DNA of 64,000 nucleotides from Falciphora oryzae (taxonomy: Eukaryota; Ascomycota; Sordariomycetes; Magnaporthales; Magnaporthaceae): the NCBI GenBank assembly GCA_000733355.1, contig JNVV01000002.1, positions 917,626 to 981,625 of the forward strand, given 5' to 3'. The first letter of the stretch is position 1, and each line of letters begins with the position of its first letter. The notes below the pieces were generated by a model that did no database searches, had not been told where the DNA came from, and saw only the letters and a list, made by a program, of their open reading frames with translations. Shown in pieces: positions 12,054-23,763 of the stretch. The position numbers and the translations under genes were made by a program.

Positions 12054-13067
12054 ATGGCGCACCACCTCTTTGCGCGCCGGCCAGAGCCACACCAGCACTC
12101 GACAAGCACAAGCACAACCACCACAAACACAGCAGCACACCACCTCCTCCAACCGAGCCGGCTGTTGTCCCTGACACCACCCCCGACGACCACGGCGCAC
12201 AGGAGGTCGGCGCAGCACCGCGTCCTGCAGCGGAGGAGCAGCCCCGCAGTCCTGGCCGCCGCAGCCGCAGCCGCAGAGGCCGAGGCCGCAGCAACCGCAG
12301 CAGCCGCAGCAGCAGCGAACACCACCATTATTACCCCACCCCAACCGCCGCGCGAATCATCGGCACCAGGCGGAGAAGCCCGCCATCGTCACCAGAACCA
12401 GCAGCGCAGCCAACCCGACGCCGGCGCCCGCTACGACCCAAACCCTGCCACGTCGTCGTCAACACCCCGCCACCGTCACGACCCCGCCGCCGCTGCCGTC
12501 GCACCTTCACTGGCCTCGTCCTCCCCGGCCCCATCGCTCCTCGGCGGGAGCTGCACGAGCGACGCAGCCAGCACCACCACGACCTGGAACGGCGGCTTCG
12601 AGTCCCTGCTCTCCCAGCACCACCACGACCACCACCAATACCACAGGAGGGCAGCGTCCGACGCGACGACCGCCAGCAACCGCAACAACAACAACAGCAG
12701 CAGCAGCTCCTACTACTACTACTACGCCTCCCAGCCGGCCCAGCCCCGCTCCTCGTCGCTGTGGCTGCTGGGCCGGAGCACAGCCGCCGCCGACAGGCCC
12801 CCGCCCCGGAAGCTGGTCAAGGAGCCGACGAGCGGGTCCGCCCGCCCGCTCTACGCCGTCGAGATCAGCGGCGGCGGCGGCGACGAGGATGCGGCGGAGC
12901 GCTACGACGAACCAAGCGGAATGAGGTCGCCGCGGTCACAGCAGCAGCAACAACATAATATGCCGCCGCCGGTGACGTCAGGACTCGGCAGAAGCGGCAG
13001 CGGTAGCGGCGCCATGCGCAGGAGGGTCGTGGACCGCCTCATCGCGCTGTACCGCCGCGAGAGGTGA
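12054..13067 (+). CDS. Hypothetical low-complexity protein (uncertain gene)
   Basis: An uninterrupted frame from ATG 12054 encodes 337 residues. Composition is extreme: His/Thr runs near the N-terminus, long Ala/Glu-Ala tracts, an Asn-Ser-Tyr block (NNNNSSSSSYYYYY), then a Gln run. The last 25 residues (GSGAMRRRVVDRLIALYRRE) are basic and could form an amphipathic helix. No domain is recognised. Much of the frame comes from trinucleotide-like repeats (CAG/CAC/AAC/TAC), so it could be chance. The AAAATGG start context, absence of stops and the coherent amphipathic C-terminus argue for a real protein. It converges with the DUF8035 gene, their stops being about 0.7 kb apart. Transcript evidence would decide. 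Confidence 0.45.
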   Translation: MAHHLFARRPEPHQHSTSTSTTTTNTAAHHLLQPSRLLSLTPPPTTTAHRRSAQHRVLQRRSSPAVLAAAAAAAEAEAAATAAAAAAANTTIITPPQPPRESSAPGGEARHRHQNQQRSQPDAGARYDPNPATSSSTPRHRHDPAAAAVAPSLASSSPAPSLLGGSCTSDAASTTTTWNGGFESLLSQHHHDHHQYHRRAASDATTASNRNNNNSSSSSYYYYYASQPAQPRSSSLWLLGRSTAAADRPPPRKLVKEPTSGSARPLYAVEISGGGGDEDAAERYDEPSGMRSPRSQQQQQHNMPPPVTSGLGRSGSGSGAMRRRVVDRLIALYRRER

Positions 13068-13792
13068 TACTCTGTTTCTCCTGGTTTCTTGCTCTGATTT
13101 GTGCTCTTTCCTTCGCCCATGACTGCTTCTTCCTCTGTTCAAAACTCCCATCACATCATGGCATAGCATGGCACTCGTTTCATCCTCGCATTTTGCAAAT
13201 AGAGCACCGGTGCTCATTCCTTGCATCCCAGCATCGTAAAATCATCTTCCGTCCCGACCATTTACAGCGTCGATTGCATCAACCATGGTCACATCAGAGC
13301 AGACAGTATTGCAAACTATTTGATCCATTATCGTCGTAAATCGTTACATGTCCGGCAAAAGTTTGATCAGACCACAAACCCAATGCTACCGAGTAACGTG
13401 CTTTGCTGCCGCCTTTAGCTTCGTCATGTCTAAATCGGATATAAAAAAGGAGGACCAAACGAACCCGCGATATGTCAAGAAAGCAAGCAGAAGCAGACCG
13501 GTAACAGCAAGTGAGAAACAAGGGGGAGATCAAGGGGAAATGGAAAATAGAGAATGAGAAACTGGGAAAGGGGTAATCCAAAAATCAACCGTAAAACTCG
13601 ACGCGTCAACCACCCATCCAACCAATCCTTTGTATGAATGTTCCCTCGTTTGTGACATGGGGAAAGAGGAAAAGACATTCTTGTGCTTCATGATGAGGCC
13701 GTAAACGTAATAAATAGGCAGATTTAACCGCGACGGTGCTCAGGTTTTTCCTTCCATCTTTTCTTGTTCCTGAGCACCACTCTCTTGGTCAT
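13068..13792. other. Shared 3' flank of two convergent genes
   Basis: About 0.7 kb of mixed, A/T-richer sequence between two converging stop codons. No feature beyond probable 3' UTRs. Confidence 0.5.
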
Positions 13793-14067
13793 CTAGTTGA
13801 GGTAGCCGCGCACCGGAGGGCGGTCGTAGATGATCTCGCGGTCGACACCGACGACCAGCTCACGGTCGTAGTCGTATTTGCTGCTGCGGCGTCGGTGGCG
13901 GTTGTCGCGGGTTTCGCGCTCGTACTCGATCTCCCGAAGGTGGCGCCTGCGGTGGCGGCGGATCTCGTCCGTGATCTGAACGAGCTGGAGCACGTCCTCC
14001 TGTAATCGGGGAATCATGCGCGGTCAGCAATCTGTCGAAAGTCGAGGCGTGGAAGGCACAGAAAGAG

Positions 14068-14098
<31 letters not shown>

Positions 14099-15766
14099 GA
14101 TAGCAAACTCACATATTGCAGGTACTGCATGATGTAAAAGAACGGGCCCCTCTCCTCGTAGTCGTAGCCCATCTCCTCAATAGCCTCGCGGATGACGAGA
14201 TCCTTGGTGATCTCGGTCCACATGTCATCCGTCTTGGGACGCCTGGGAGTCCTTCCCCGCGTGGTCTTCTCAATCTCGATCTCGTGGTGCTTGTCCACAA
14301 CCGAGACGTTGACACGATCATTTGTCTCGACGACGCGGTCGCGGGGGCGCTCGCTGATGACGGTGGTCGTGTTGGACGAGACGTTCGACTCGTTGTCGCG
14401 CTCGGGGACGAATCGGGACCGCCGCACGCCGCTGTACCGATCCCACGTCACGTCGGCCGCACCGCCGCCCGCACCCTCCATGCGCACGCGCTCGGTGCCC
14501 GGCGGCACGTCGACAATGGTCCAGTCGCGCGTCGCCCCGCCGTAAGCCTCGCCGTTCCGGCCCCGCGTGTCGATGCGCGACGTGATGCGCTCGGCCTCAT
14601 CACGGTATTCGGGCAGGGCGCTGTGAGAACGGCGGTGGCTGTGGTGCGTGTGCTCGGCCGTCACGCTGGTGGATCGGTGACGGTCCTCAATGTCGACACG
14701 CAGCTTGTGACGGTGGTCGAGGTCGTCAAAGGTGCGCCGGGCCGGCAGCGGCTCGGGGGACGGGGAGCGCCGCTTAGCCACGACGAGAGCACCTCTCTCG
14801 CGCGACACGGAACGCCGGCGGATGTTGACGTCCACCTCACTACGGCCACGCGTGCGCGTGATGTCGATGTCGGTATCACGTGTGATCTCCACCTCACGCG
14901 TCTTGAGAATCGGCCGCGGAGGCGCGGGCGAAGGGGGCGGCGGAGGGCGAACCTGGATAACGCCTATATCATGGTAGAAGACGCACGGTTAGGGGACTTT
15001 GTTCATTTTCATCCGAACCAACACGGGTATACATCCATATGGATTGCAAAGCCCGCAACCTACGAGCAAAACAGGCAAGGGAAACCAATTGAGAGTGAAT
15101 ATACATACCATGGTCAATGTTCCTGTAGTGGGTGATAACCTCCCTCTCGATCGTCGGCCCGCGGATCACCTCGGGCACGGGAATAGGCGCCGGGGGCGGG
15201 GGCGAGGGGCTAGGGCTGGGGACTCGCTCCCTGGAGCGCGAGCGCTCAATGATGCGGATACGTTCGCGCTCTCGTGAGGGCGACCTCCCGCGAGAGGGGT
15301 GAGGCGACGGCGACCTCCTCCTCTCGAACTGCCGAATCTCGACACGCTCGCGGCGCGGCGGGGGCAGGGGCTCCGACACCACAGAAGGGCTCGGGCTGCG
15401 GGCGCGTCGGACGTACTGGGTGCGCTCCTCGAAGCGCACCTGGCTAGGCGAGCGGTGTCGGGGCCGGGACACGGTCTCGATCTCACGCTGGCGCAGGACC
15501 ATGGCGCCCGAGGTGTCTGCAGGAGCGGCGCTGGAAGGGCCACGGCGCTCATCCCTCATGAAATGGGGAAGCCGTGAGTCATCGTCACGCTCGCGCTCAC
15601 GCTCGCGGACCTGGACTCGGCTGCGGGTCGGGCCTTCCTCTCTCCTGACCTCCTCGAAGCGCTCGTAGACATCTGCCTCTGGGCCACCACGACGTCGAGG
15701 CGGAGCGCCCGACCCGGTAGTGTAGAAGGTGTCGCGGTCATCGTAGAAATCCCTTCGGTCGGCCAT
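13793..15766 (-). CDS. Arg/Ser-rich DUF8035 domain protein
   Basis: Three exons (15766-15109, 14963-14113, 13999-13793) encode 571 residues. Donors are GTATGT and GTGAGT, with acceptors ATATAG and TTACAG. All phases agree, and the joins restore HYRNIDH-GVIQVR and MQYLQY-EDVLQL. Residues 1-220 are rich in Arg, Glu and SP/RS dipeptides, followed by a Pro-rich linker and charged repeats. The folded part is at about residues 450-525: WTEITKDLVIREAIEEMGYDYEE, FFYIMQYLQY, EDVLQLVQITDEIRR, then a basic helix. This matches the filamentous-fungal family DUF8035 as I know it. The function is unknown. The RS/RE-rich composition resembles nuclear RNA-associated proteins, but that is only an impression. 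The second intron carries a 26-nt homopolymer tract (14068-14093), long for so short an intron. Confidence 0.83.
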
Positions 15767-18330
15767 GGTGGACTAAAGGGGCGGGCAGAGCGCGCACGCT
15801 TCTGCCTCTGTTCTTTGCTGATTTTTTTTTCTTGTTGTTTCTGGTCTGGTGCTCCGTGTGAGCCTCTTTCTTGACGTCGGTGTCTGAAGGTGCTCAAGTT
15901 GCCAAAAGCAAGCGTAAAGCCGCTTCTTGTCGTTTATGCGCGCGGCGCGTGAGCTGAGTTGAGTTGTCTAGACCAGATGGCGTCCGTTTCTTTTGGGGCG
16001 GTCTGGTCGTGTCTGTTTTCTTGTTGTGCGGAACCAGGCGAAACTGGGGACCTGGTTTGATTGCGGGGTTCGGGTAGCGAGACCAGACAAATCCTAGTCT
16101 GTGCTCTTTGGGTCTCGCGTTGGCCTGAGACGGTCCACAATAAGGGGTTTGGGTATCGCGCCCTACGTTGGGCAGGGGGGACAAAGGGCTCTCGGAGCGA
16201 GCCGGGAACGCGTGTTCAAAAATAAAAGAAGAAAGAAAAGCTGTTTCTCGAGGGGCTGCCGCGAGACTCGAGTAGTGGGGAAGAGGGGTGAGTTGCACGA
16301 ACGACGTGCGAAGCGCACGAAAGGGTATTATGAAGTAGCCCAGCAGCGCCAGCAGCAGGAGCAGCCAACGGCGTTGGCGTATCCGTCGGGCGTCGGGTCG
16401 CCTTGGCGCGGTGTCCTCTGATCGGCGCCAAACAGCAGGCAGCCCAACCAGAAGCTGCAGTGGGGGATTGGGTGGCCGTGCTGGAACCGACTAGAAAGGG
16501 GGAAAGTGAGGGGCGCAGCGGGCAGGGGCAGCGCGCGTGTGGTGGATTTGCGAGGGTTGGACTGCTAACAAAAGAAAAAAGCAACTCAAGACTCGTCGAC
16601 CCTGGGCTTGCGGGACGACGGCGGCGGCGACGATGGGGGTCTTGGTAGCAGAAGAGATCAAAGGAGGCAAAAGGGGTGCTCAGGGTCTTACACTAGTGCG
16701 CCGTGCCTTTATTTTTGTCGTTTGACCCGCGCGATACTTGGGATCCTTTTTCAGTCGATCAATTCGGCCGGTTCCATGGATGGACGGGCTTGGTCTGGTC
16801 TTTTTCTCTCTTTTTCGTCGCTGTTCCCTGCCCGGGGCTGCAGCAAGGCTTTTTGGGCGCCAACCAGGAAGGCCGGACATGAATCGTCATCCAAACCGGT
16901 CCCGCGGCAGAATGGAGGGGCTGGTTCGGAAAAAGCTGGGTCCAGGGACAGGGGTGGGCGCGCTGGGCTCTCGCCCTTTCCGCGATGGCAGCCTGGGCAG
17001 GTGCCGGGACGGGAAACCAGGGCAGGAAGGAAGCGGCAGCCGGGGGGTGGGCACACCTGCTAAGCTTGCCGATGATGGCACCAAGCACGAGGCCTGCCCC
17101 ACTCTTGACAGCAGTCTGAGACGGGCGGGAAAACCAGGAAAAATGTGCTCTTTTTTTTTCTTTTTTTTTTTTCGTATCTACCCGTCTCGCTGGGCCGGGC
17201 TATCGTTGTTGCCGTTGAGATGAACGAGCTGCCCTACCGGTAGTTGGCATGGAATACAGAATACCCAGTCCACGTAGCACTTGAGATGCTAGCAGTGTGA
17301 TGCCCAAGCGGTTTGCACAGACAAAACGCCTCGACGCGTGCGAGGCCTCTCTCTGATGACTGTGACTGAGGCAGGCTGACAGGCGCTATTACCATCTGGC
17401 ACCAAGACCCTCTCTCAGGCGCCCGGTCAGGCGTCATGCCCGCCAGGGTGCAAATTGATCCCACGCACGATTGCATGTGTTCAGCTGCCCTGCCCTCCTG
17501 CCCTGCCAGCCTGCCTACCCCTCCATCCATCCCACACCCCCAAAAGATTGGGTGCCAAGTAGCACAACTTGATGGCCCACTGGATGGAGAGCCCATCCAT
17601 CAGGCGAGCGCGGGACACCCCCTTCAACCCCCTTCGCTAGAAGCCCCAGCCCAGCTTCCATCACATCTCTCGGCCCCTTCGGAGCCCGCCCACTATGCCG
17701 AGCATCACGTATTATCTGGTCCCCGCATCCCATCTGAGTGCATGCATCGGAGAACCCTGGATGCCTTGCCTGAACTGACGCTGTGAGGTGGCATCCGGGA
17801 TGAGGAAAATCGCCGGTTTTTTTTTTTTTTTTCCCTTCGCCGTCGTCGGGCCTTGGTTTTTGGGGAAAGATTGCACGCTGCTTCACCCCGAGCAGCTGAA
17901 TCGAGGGCTCTGACGCAATTGTGCAGCTTCTCCCAGCCCCTTTTGGGCATGGAAACCTGAGCTTCCCAGGATTCCCCAATGGAGGCTCGTCCTCCTTGCT
18001 CGCCAATGAGGAGCGCCCGTGCCGTCTGGCCCAACCCGTCGGTCGGCTTCTTTGCACCGGATTCCTGAACAATCAAGACCCCGAGATCAGGGAAGGAGAG
18101 TAATATCACAGCCTTTCTTATAGCCTCGCGTCCACTCTGGATGCGACGGGCGAAGCTGCAGGTTTGTGCACTATTACGTCTGTCCCAGAGAAACACGCGA
18201 CTTTCTGTGCTATTCCTGCCTCCGCATTGAAATAGAAAAAAGAAAAAAAAGCCCATCACCTCTGCATGCATGCAAGTGCAACTCCTCCTGCCTAGGGCTG
18301 ACGTAGTCTCACATGTGTGCCAGCCTTGGA
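15767..18330. other. 2.6-kb intergenic region
   Basis: Upstream flank of the DUF8035 gene and downstream flank of the dihydroorotase gene. It contains several T runs (for example near 17,152-17,172 and 17,817-17,832). Frames up to 212 residues exist on the minus strand, but they lack domains and cross T runs giving Phe/Lys strings, so I do not call genes here. Confidence 0.5.
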
Positions 18331-19890
18331 TCAAGAAACCCACCGCAGGCTGAAGACCGAGGCCCCGGCCTTGGACAGGCCGACCTCAAGGCCGCTCCCG
18401 TCGCCGCTCTTGATGCTGGCCGGGATCGTCGCGCCCTTCCTCTCCAGCACGATCTTGGCGCCGTCCGCCGCCGCGTCGGGCTCGGGCAGCTTGTAGAATC
18501 GCCGGCCGGCCCGGCTCAGGAACAGCTCGAGTGCCTCCTGCGTCACCTCGTCGTCCGAGACCACGCCGCGCTCGACGGCGTCTTCGAGCGCCAGCAGCAC
18601 CAGCTGCGTCGCAAACGGCTGCGTGAACACGCCCGCCGGCACTGGCTTGCCCGACTTGGACGCCAGCGGGTGCGGGGCGCTGTCACTGCCGCTGTATTTT
18701 TTTCCCAAATCACGTTGTTCTCCGCGGTCAGTTTTTGGGATAGAATAGGATCCAAAGCACAAAAAAAGTTGGCTCGGGATGTGACGAGATGATGAAAATG
18801 GAAAGGATCATCACTGCCCCCAACACTGACAGCTCACACACACGCCCCCGCAGCAGCACCAGGAAACCATCAACTTACAAGAAAAACTTGGGGTTTTCGC
18901 TGCACACGGCCTTGAGCAGCGCGTCACGGTCCTTGGGCTTCTTGGGAATCGGCTTGCAGAAGGCGTGCGGGTCCACCTCGCTGACGTCCCCTGTCAGGTA
19001 GAGGTGGTGCGCCGTGATGGTGCCTGCCACCGTCGGCCCACAGGCCTTGACGGCCTCGACGGCCGCCGCCGTAGAGCAGTGCTGTTAACTCACCGCCTTA
19101 GTTTTAGGAAACCACGTCTTCTCCGTTCTGTCCATTTTTCCTGTTTTTGGCCGTCAAGTCGTCAAGCAACAAAAAGAAAAACAACTCACCTCAAGAACGA
19201 CGCGCAGGCGCGGGAACGTCTCGTGCAGGCGCCTCAGCTCGGGCAGGAAGGCCTCCTCGAGCGACAGCTCCTCGGTGGCCTCGGCGTTGGGCACCTCGCC
19301 GTGCAGGTTGAGGACGAGGTCGTGCTGCTCCATGGCGCGCAGGACGGGCGCGTAGGCGTCGAGGAAGTCGGCGCCCGCCCCGGACTCGGAGTTGGTCGTG
19401 ACGCCCTGCGGGTACATCTTGACGCCCGTCACGCCCGCCGCCGCCGCCTCGGCCACCACCTCGGGCGTCACGCTCGGATGCAGGTACAGCGACATGAGGT
19501 AGTCGACCCGCGGCTCGATGGCCTGCAGCGCCGACCGCACCTCGAGCGCGCGCGCCACGCTCGTCACGGGCGGTTGGAGGTTGGGCTGTGTTTGTGTTGT
19601 CACTTGTGTCAAAAAAAAAAGAAGGCACATGCTCCAGTCGACAAAACAAACGGCAACAATACGTACCATGACATAGACGGTGTCGACACCCCCGTTACGG
19701 ATCTCGGGAGTCACCAACTCCATAAGCTGTAGACCCCAGGGGCGAGAGCCCCGTGTAAGCGACTATGGCACGCCTAACGAAACTGCTGCAGAGGGGTAGG
19801 GATCGTGGTAGTGACCTTGTCCTGCCTCAGGTGGACGTGCATGTCCGCCGAGGGCGGGAGCTCCAGCTGCTGGACGTCCTTGAGTCTCAT
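18331..19890 (-). CDS. ura4: Dihydroorotase
   Basis: Catalyses reversible cyclisation of carbamoyl-aspartate to dihydroorotate, step three of de novo pyrimidine synthesis, in the cytosol. Five exons (19890-19816, 19726-19667, 19585-19190, 19081-18879, 18691-18331) encode 364 residues, normal for the homodimeric PyrC/Ura4 type. All catalytic zinc ligands are visible: H18 and H20 in DMHVHLR, the carbamylated K101 in GVKMYPQG, H140 in LNLHGE, H178 in LEHCST, and D248 in FGSDSAPH. The exon joins are confirmed by family continuity (DK-LMELVTP, VYVM-PNLQPPV, VLE-HCST, KFF-FGSDS). ATG 19890 follows a CATTCAG that could itself be an acceptor, so a further upstream exon cannot be excluded. The start MRLKDVQQLELP fits homologues. 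It lies in tandem with the membrane protein gene upstream. Confidence 0.95.
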
Positions 19891-20368
19891 CCTGAATGCC
19901 GATGGGTGATCTTTCTCTCTATGCCTTTTCCCCTTCTTGTTTGCCGCCCGTGGAAGGTCCTGTTTGAGGATCGCGCTGGTTCAAAATCGCAGACCACTAC
20001 CAGACTCTGACTGGCTGCGCGTCACAACCCCGCCACACACCACCAGTTGCGCTAAAGGTTTTCCCGGCTCTTCAGTCAAGTGGGGTCATTCTGGACGAGG
20101 GACGATTCAGGGGCTAGGTGAGCCGCAACTCCTTCCGGTCACCTCGATTAGATCTCTACTTGAACAATGCATTGTCCTTGGCGTTACAAAGCGAAGTGGT
20201 TGAAAGAGTTGCAAGTCTAACAATCCCTAGTGATGGGAACAGGATACTATCATCGGGCAGAGCACACACCACGATCCCAAGGCCTATACGTGTGAAACTG
20301 GAATCCAGACAACAAAAGGAAAGAAGTCCATTGTCAAGATATTACAGAAAAGCAAGGTATAATGATAA
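19891..20368. other. Intergenic between two tandem minus-strand genes
   Basis: About 0.5 kb holding the presumed dihydroorotase promoter and the 3' flank of the next gene. The local base composition is less GC-rich than the genes. I checked it for tRNA-like boxes and found none that fold. Confidence 0.5.
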
Positions 20369-22271
20369 TCATCGCTTGGCATGGTTCGGCTGCCCATCGT
20401 GCATCAGCGCCTGGCTCTCGGGGGCGGCCGTCCCAGCCGGCCCGTGGCCATCCATCTCGAGCGTGGGCCTCTGCTCGGGCAGCTCGTGCGTCACGTACCG
20501 CGGGTCCGCGAGCTCGTACGCGGCCGCGCGCGAGTGCAGCTCCTGCGGCGGCGGCACCGGCGGCGGTGGTGGGCTGCCCGCGCCGCCCATCGACTTCTTG
20601 TCGTAGCCGCCCCACATGCTGCCGGTGCCGTCCGAGAAGGGCGTCACGGGCTGCTGCGGCGGCGAGCCGGCGTTGCCGTAGTAGTACTGCTGCTGCTGCT
20701 GCTGCTGCTGGTGCTGCGCCGCGAGCGCTGCCTGCTGCCGCTTCTCGTCCTCGGCCTGGGCTTGAAGCTCGGCCTCGGCCTCGGCCTGCGCCTGCTTCTT
20801 GCGCTTTATGAAGCAGACGACGAGGGCCGCGCCCATGATCGCCAGGACGCCCACGGCGACACCCACGCCGATCCCGGCCTTGGCGCCGAGGGACAGTTGT
20901 CCGGGACCGCCGTTGTGCTGGTCTGGCACGCTCGACCCCTGCGCGGGGTCGGCGGGCTTGCCGTCCGGATCCGGGAGCGGCGTCGACGCGTTGGCGGAAA
21001 CGAGGGGCAGGGCCATGGCCGGCTTCCAGAGGCCGTCCGTGTCGAACTTGATCTCGGTCAGCGTCTTGTTGACGGTGTAGTAGATGCGCACGATCGAGGT
21101 GGCTGTGTCAGATGCAAGGGCGAATTCGGCGTTCGGATCGTCGGCGAGCGGCCACAGGCTGGCCGACTGGTTCGTGTTCATGGGCCGCCAGACCCAGTTG
21201 ATGTTGCCGACCTGGTGCAGCGCGCGGTCGGTCCCGATGTAGAAGATGCTGCGGGTCGCAGCCCTGTCGATAGCGAGCTCCATGGATTTGGGGTTGCCCG
21301 TCCAGCTGGTGAGCGAGAAGTTTGTGGCTATTTGCGTATCAAGCGTGATGTTGGCCGTGTTGGTAAGGTTCGTATTGGCCGTCACGTTGGTCCCCAGAGC
21401 CAGCGGACGTGGCGTGGTCGCTGTCGGTTGTTGAGGATGCGGTGTCAGCGTTCGGCCATAGCGCGTGCTCTTCTTTTCTTTTTGTCCTCTCACTTGCTTT
21501 GCTTACCTAGCCAGTATTTGCCGTCCGAGTTGATGCGCGCCACGCCCATGTTGTTGCTGTCCCTGGGGTAGACGACCGAGATGTTGCCGTTCGAGTTGAA
21601 CTGGGCTCCCAGAGCAAAGCCCGACGTGGTATCTCGCGAGACGACACCGCCATGATAGAAAGAGTTTGCCTCAGGGTCATACCCAATGACCTGGATAGTC
21701 TTGTTCGTGTCATGGTAATAGACGCGGTACCCATCCTTCGCGCTGAGGAGGACAGAGGCGAGTCCTGTGGTGTTATGGACCGCTGGCTTATCGTCGGATA
21801 TGATGCGGTCGTTGAGTTTGTTGAACTTGCCCGTCTTCATATTGCACTCGTGGAACGTGTTCACGATGTCACCGTCCTTGGTCTGGTAGAAAATGGAGGC
21901 CTGTGGAGAGCAGCGTGTAAGAGAGAGGTCCGCCACCAACACCACTGAACAGAACACCATCCATACTGCCGTTTGGAACTCACCACCGTCTTGGTGTTAT
22001 CCCACCAGCCCTTTCCGGTCAATGCGGTGCCGTTCCGCGGCTGGAAGGAGAGCGACAGCGTGTTAGGGGGGTCGACTGGAAACACGGGCGTGCCGGTGCT
22101 GTTGCAGGAGCTGTACATAATGGCGCCCGTTGTCTCGTTTTGACGGATCACCTGGGGACCGATCGTGGTCAACCAGGCGGCCATGGTGGCCGAGCACGAC
22201 TGCACGGCCAGGCAGAGGAGTAGGATGGACGACGGGAGCGCCCCGGAAGGGCGCCCGGCGAGGGAAACCAT
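20369..22271 (-). CDS. Single-pass membrane protein with fucose-lectin-like ectodomain
   Basis: Three exons (22271-21984, 21900-21507, 21420-20369) encode 577 residues. Phases agree and the joins give TKTV-ASIFYQ and KYWL-ATTPRP. The N-terminus has a signal-peptide-like hydrophobic stretch (about 11-28, SSILLLCLAVQSCSA). The ectodomain (about 30-395) has repeated blades of the type IFYQTKDG, RVYYHDTNK, ISVVYPRD, IFYIGTDRAL and VRIYYTVNK, plus many NxS/T sites. This resembles the fungal fucose-specific lectin beta-propeller fold. One transmembrane helix follows at about 409-432, then a basic stop-transfer KRKK. The cytosolic tail is Ala/Gln-rich, with a run of eight Gln, a Pro-rich patch and no kinase domain. 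I infer a cell-surface sugar-binding or wall-sensing protein. The fold call is moderate; the topology is well supported. Confidence 0.8.
20691..20714 (-). repeat. CAG-type trinucleotide run coding for polyglutamine
   Basis: Eight consecutive CTG/CAG triplets inside the cytosolic tail of the lectin-like membrane protein. The run is a likely length-variable site. Confidence 0.8.
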
Positions 22272-23763
22272 CTCGACGAGAAGCCTAGGGTCGGGACCCC
22301 CAGCTCGACGATGTCGTCAGGAATGTATACTATATACCTCGGGCTGGAGAGAGAAAACAGGCCAGGCGCTAGGCGCCAACAGATATGAATTGTTCCGCAA
22401 GCCCTTTAAAACACCGCTAAAGAAAGGACAGCCGAGATGTGTCGGCCCAGCTCGGCGACGGCGGCGAGGACGGCGAGATAACGAGACAAGTAGTCACGCA
22501 CTGGCGGGCCGTCTTGTTGAAGGAAAGAAGGGCTAGAAAAGAGGAAACAGGACGGAAAAGTGACGAGACTTGCGTGCGCAAGGGCCGCATGATGGGGGCG
22601 GCATAGAAGGAGAGAAAAAAAAAAAACGTGTAAAGAGGGGGTAGGAAGACGATGGCTCGGCGCGATATGCAAGCAGGCAGTCGTGATAGCAGGCAGGGGT
22701 ACCACGAACCAGGACAGGGGTCGCCTCTCTCCGCAAGCCAGGCGCGGTCAGCAGGGGAGATGAGAAGGGCAAAGAGGCCTGCGGCGTCGTATAAAGTCGT
22801 CCAGTGGATGGATGCTTCGGCGAGCAGCTGAAAACGGGCCCCCACCCCAAATTCGCACAGACGGCTACCAGCCTGTCCACCGTCCGGATAAGCAGAGGCG
22901 AGGGCGAAAAAGATCACCGATGGCTGCATTCGCAGATGCGAGGTGTTGGAGGGGAAGTGCGGTGATATTGATGCATTATATCGCAGATCGAAGCCCAAAT
23001 CCAGGAACATGGACAAACACTTGACGAGTGCATGGCGCTGACCGAACACATGGTGTCTTGATAATGCTGTGAAAACCCATCAAGCTATCGGGAATGTGTC
23101 AGCAGCCAGCATCCATTGGTCCTGATCGCGGTGGTGGGAGCAAAAGGTCTGGTCCGAGGTGATCGCGAAAAGCTGGGCGGTCGGGTGGGTAGTCGGCATC
23201 GAGGTCCCTAAGCCTTGTCCAATTTCAGGGATCCTCAGCCCCAAATAGCAGAACGACGGGCCCGTGCCGATGGGTTACCCGTGGTTGCCTGCCTTTTAGT
23301 GGCCCGCTCGTAAAGATCGGGCGAGCAAGCGCCCACCACCAACAGGGGCTGCTTCTCCACCGTCTGCTTGCTTGCAGAGACCCGACGCACACCACCAAAG
23401 AGTCGGCTAGCAACCAATCGCCTTGTTCCTTTGTCTTGCACCGACGCTGTTGCGTGCGTCTGGGCTAACCTCGAGCTGGTCAGCAAAGAGATGATCCTAA
23501 TTAGCTGTGACAAGATCTCACCGCGGTGCCGTGCTCTCTTGCCACGCTGCATTATGTTTTTAGAGGATGTGGTCCACGTCCATCCGCCACATCAAACTCC
23601 TGCTTCGCAGCTCGCGTCGTACTGCTAAAGTAATCGATAAATCCCAATCTGGAATTGCAAAGCCAGGCGGAGATTGGAGTCTCCTGTCCTACCCTTCGTC
23701 AAGGGGCGCGCTAGTAAAGCAAGTACAAAAGCAGTAGCTGGTTCATCATCGAAATGCTGCTGC
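22272..23763. other. Intergenic between membrane protein and phosphofructokinase
   Basis: Holds the 5' flank of the membrane protein gene and the 3' flank of the phosphofructokinase gene. A minus-strand frame at 22,417-23,049 contains Phe strings from T runs and no domain. No gene is called. Confidence 0.5.

Noticed and set aside
19979..20060. GGTTCAAAATC, a possible tRNA T-loop
   Set aside because: The flanking bases do not form the T stem, and no acceptor or anticodon arm can be folded at the right spacing.
20381..21571. 396-codon plus-strand frame opposite the membrane protein
   Set aside because: Antisense shadow; Arg/Gly/Leu-rich translation without features.
22417..23049. 210-codon frame upstream of the membrane protein gene
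   Set aside because: T-run-derived Phe string and no recognisable motif; it lies in the probable promoter/leader.
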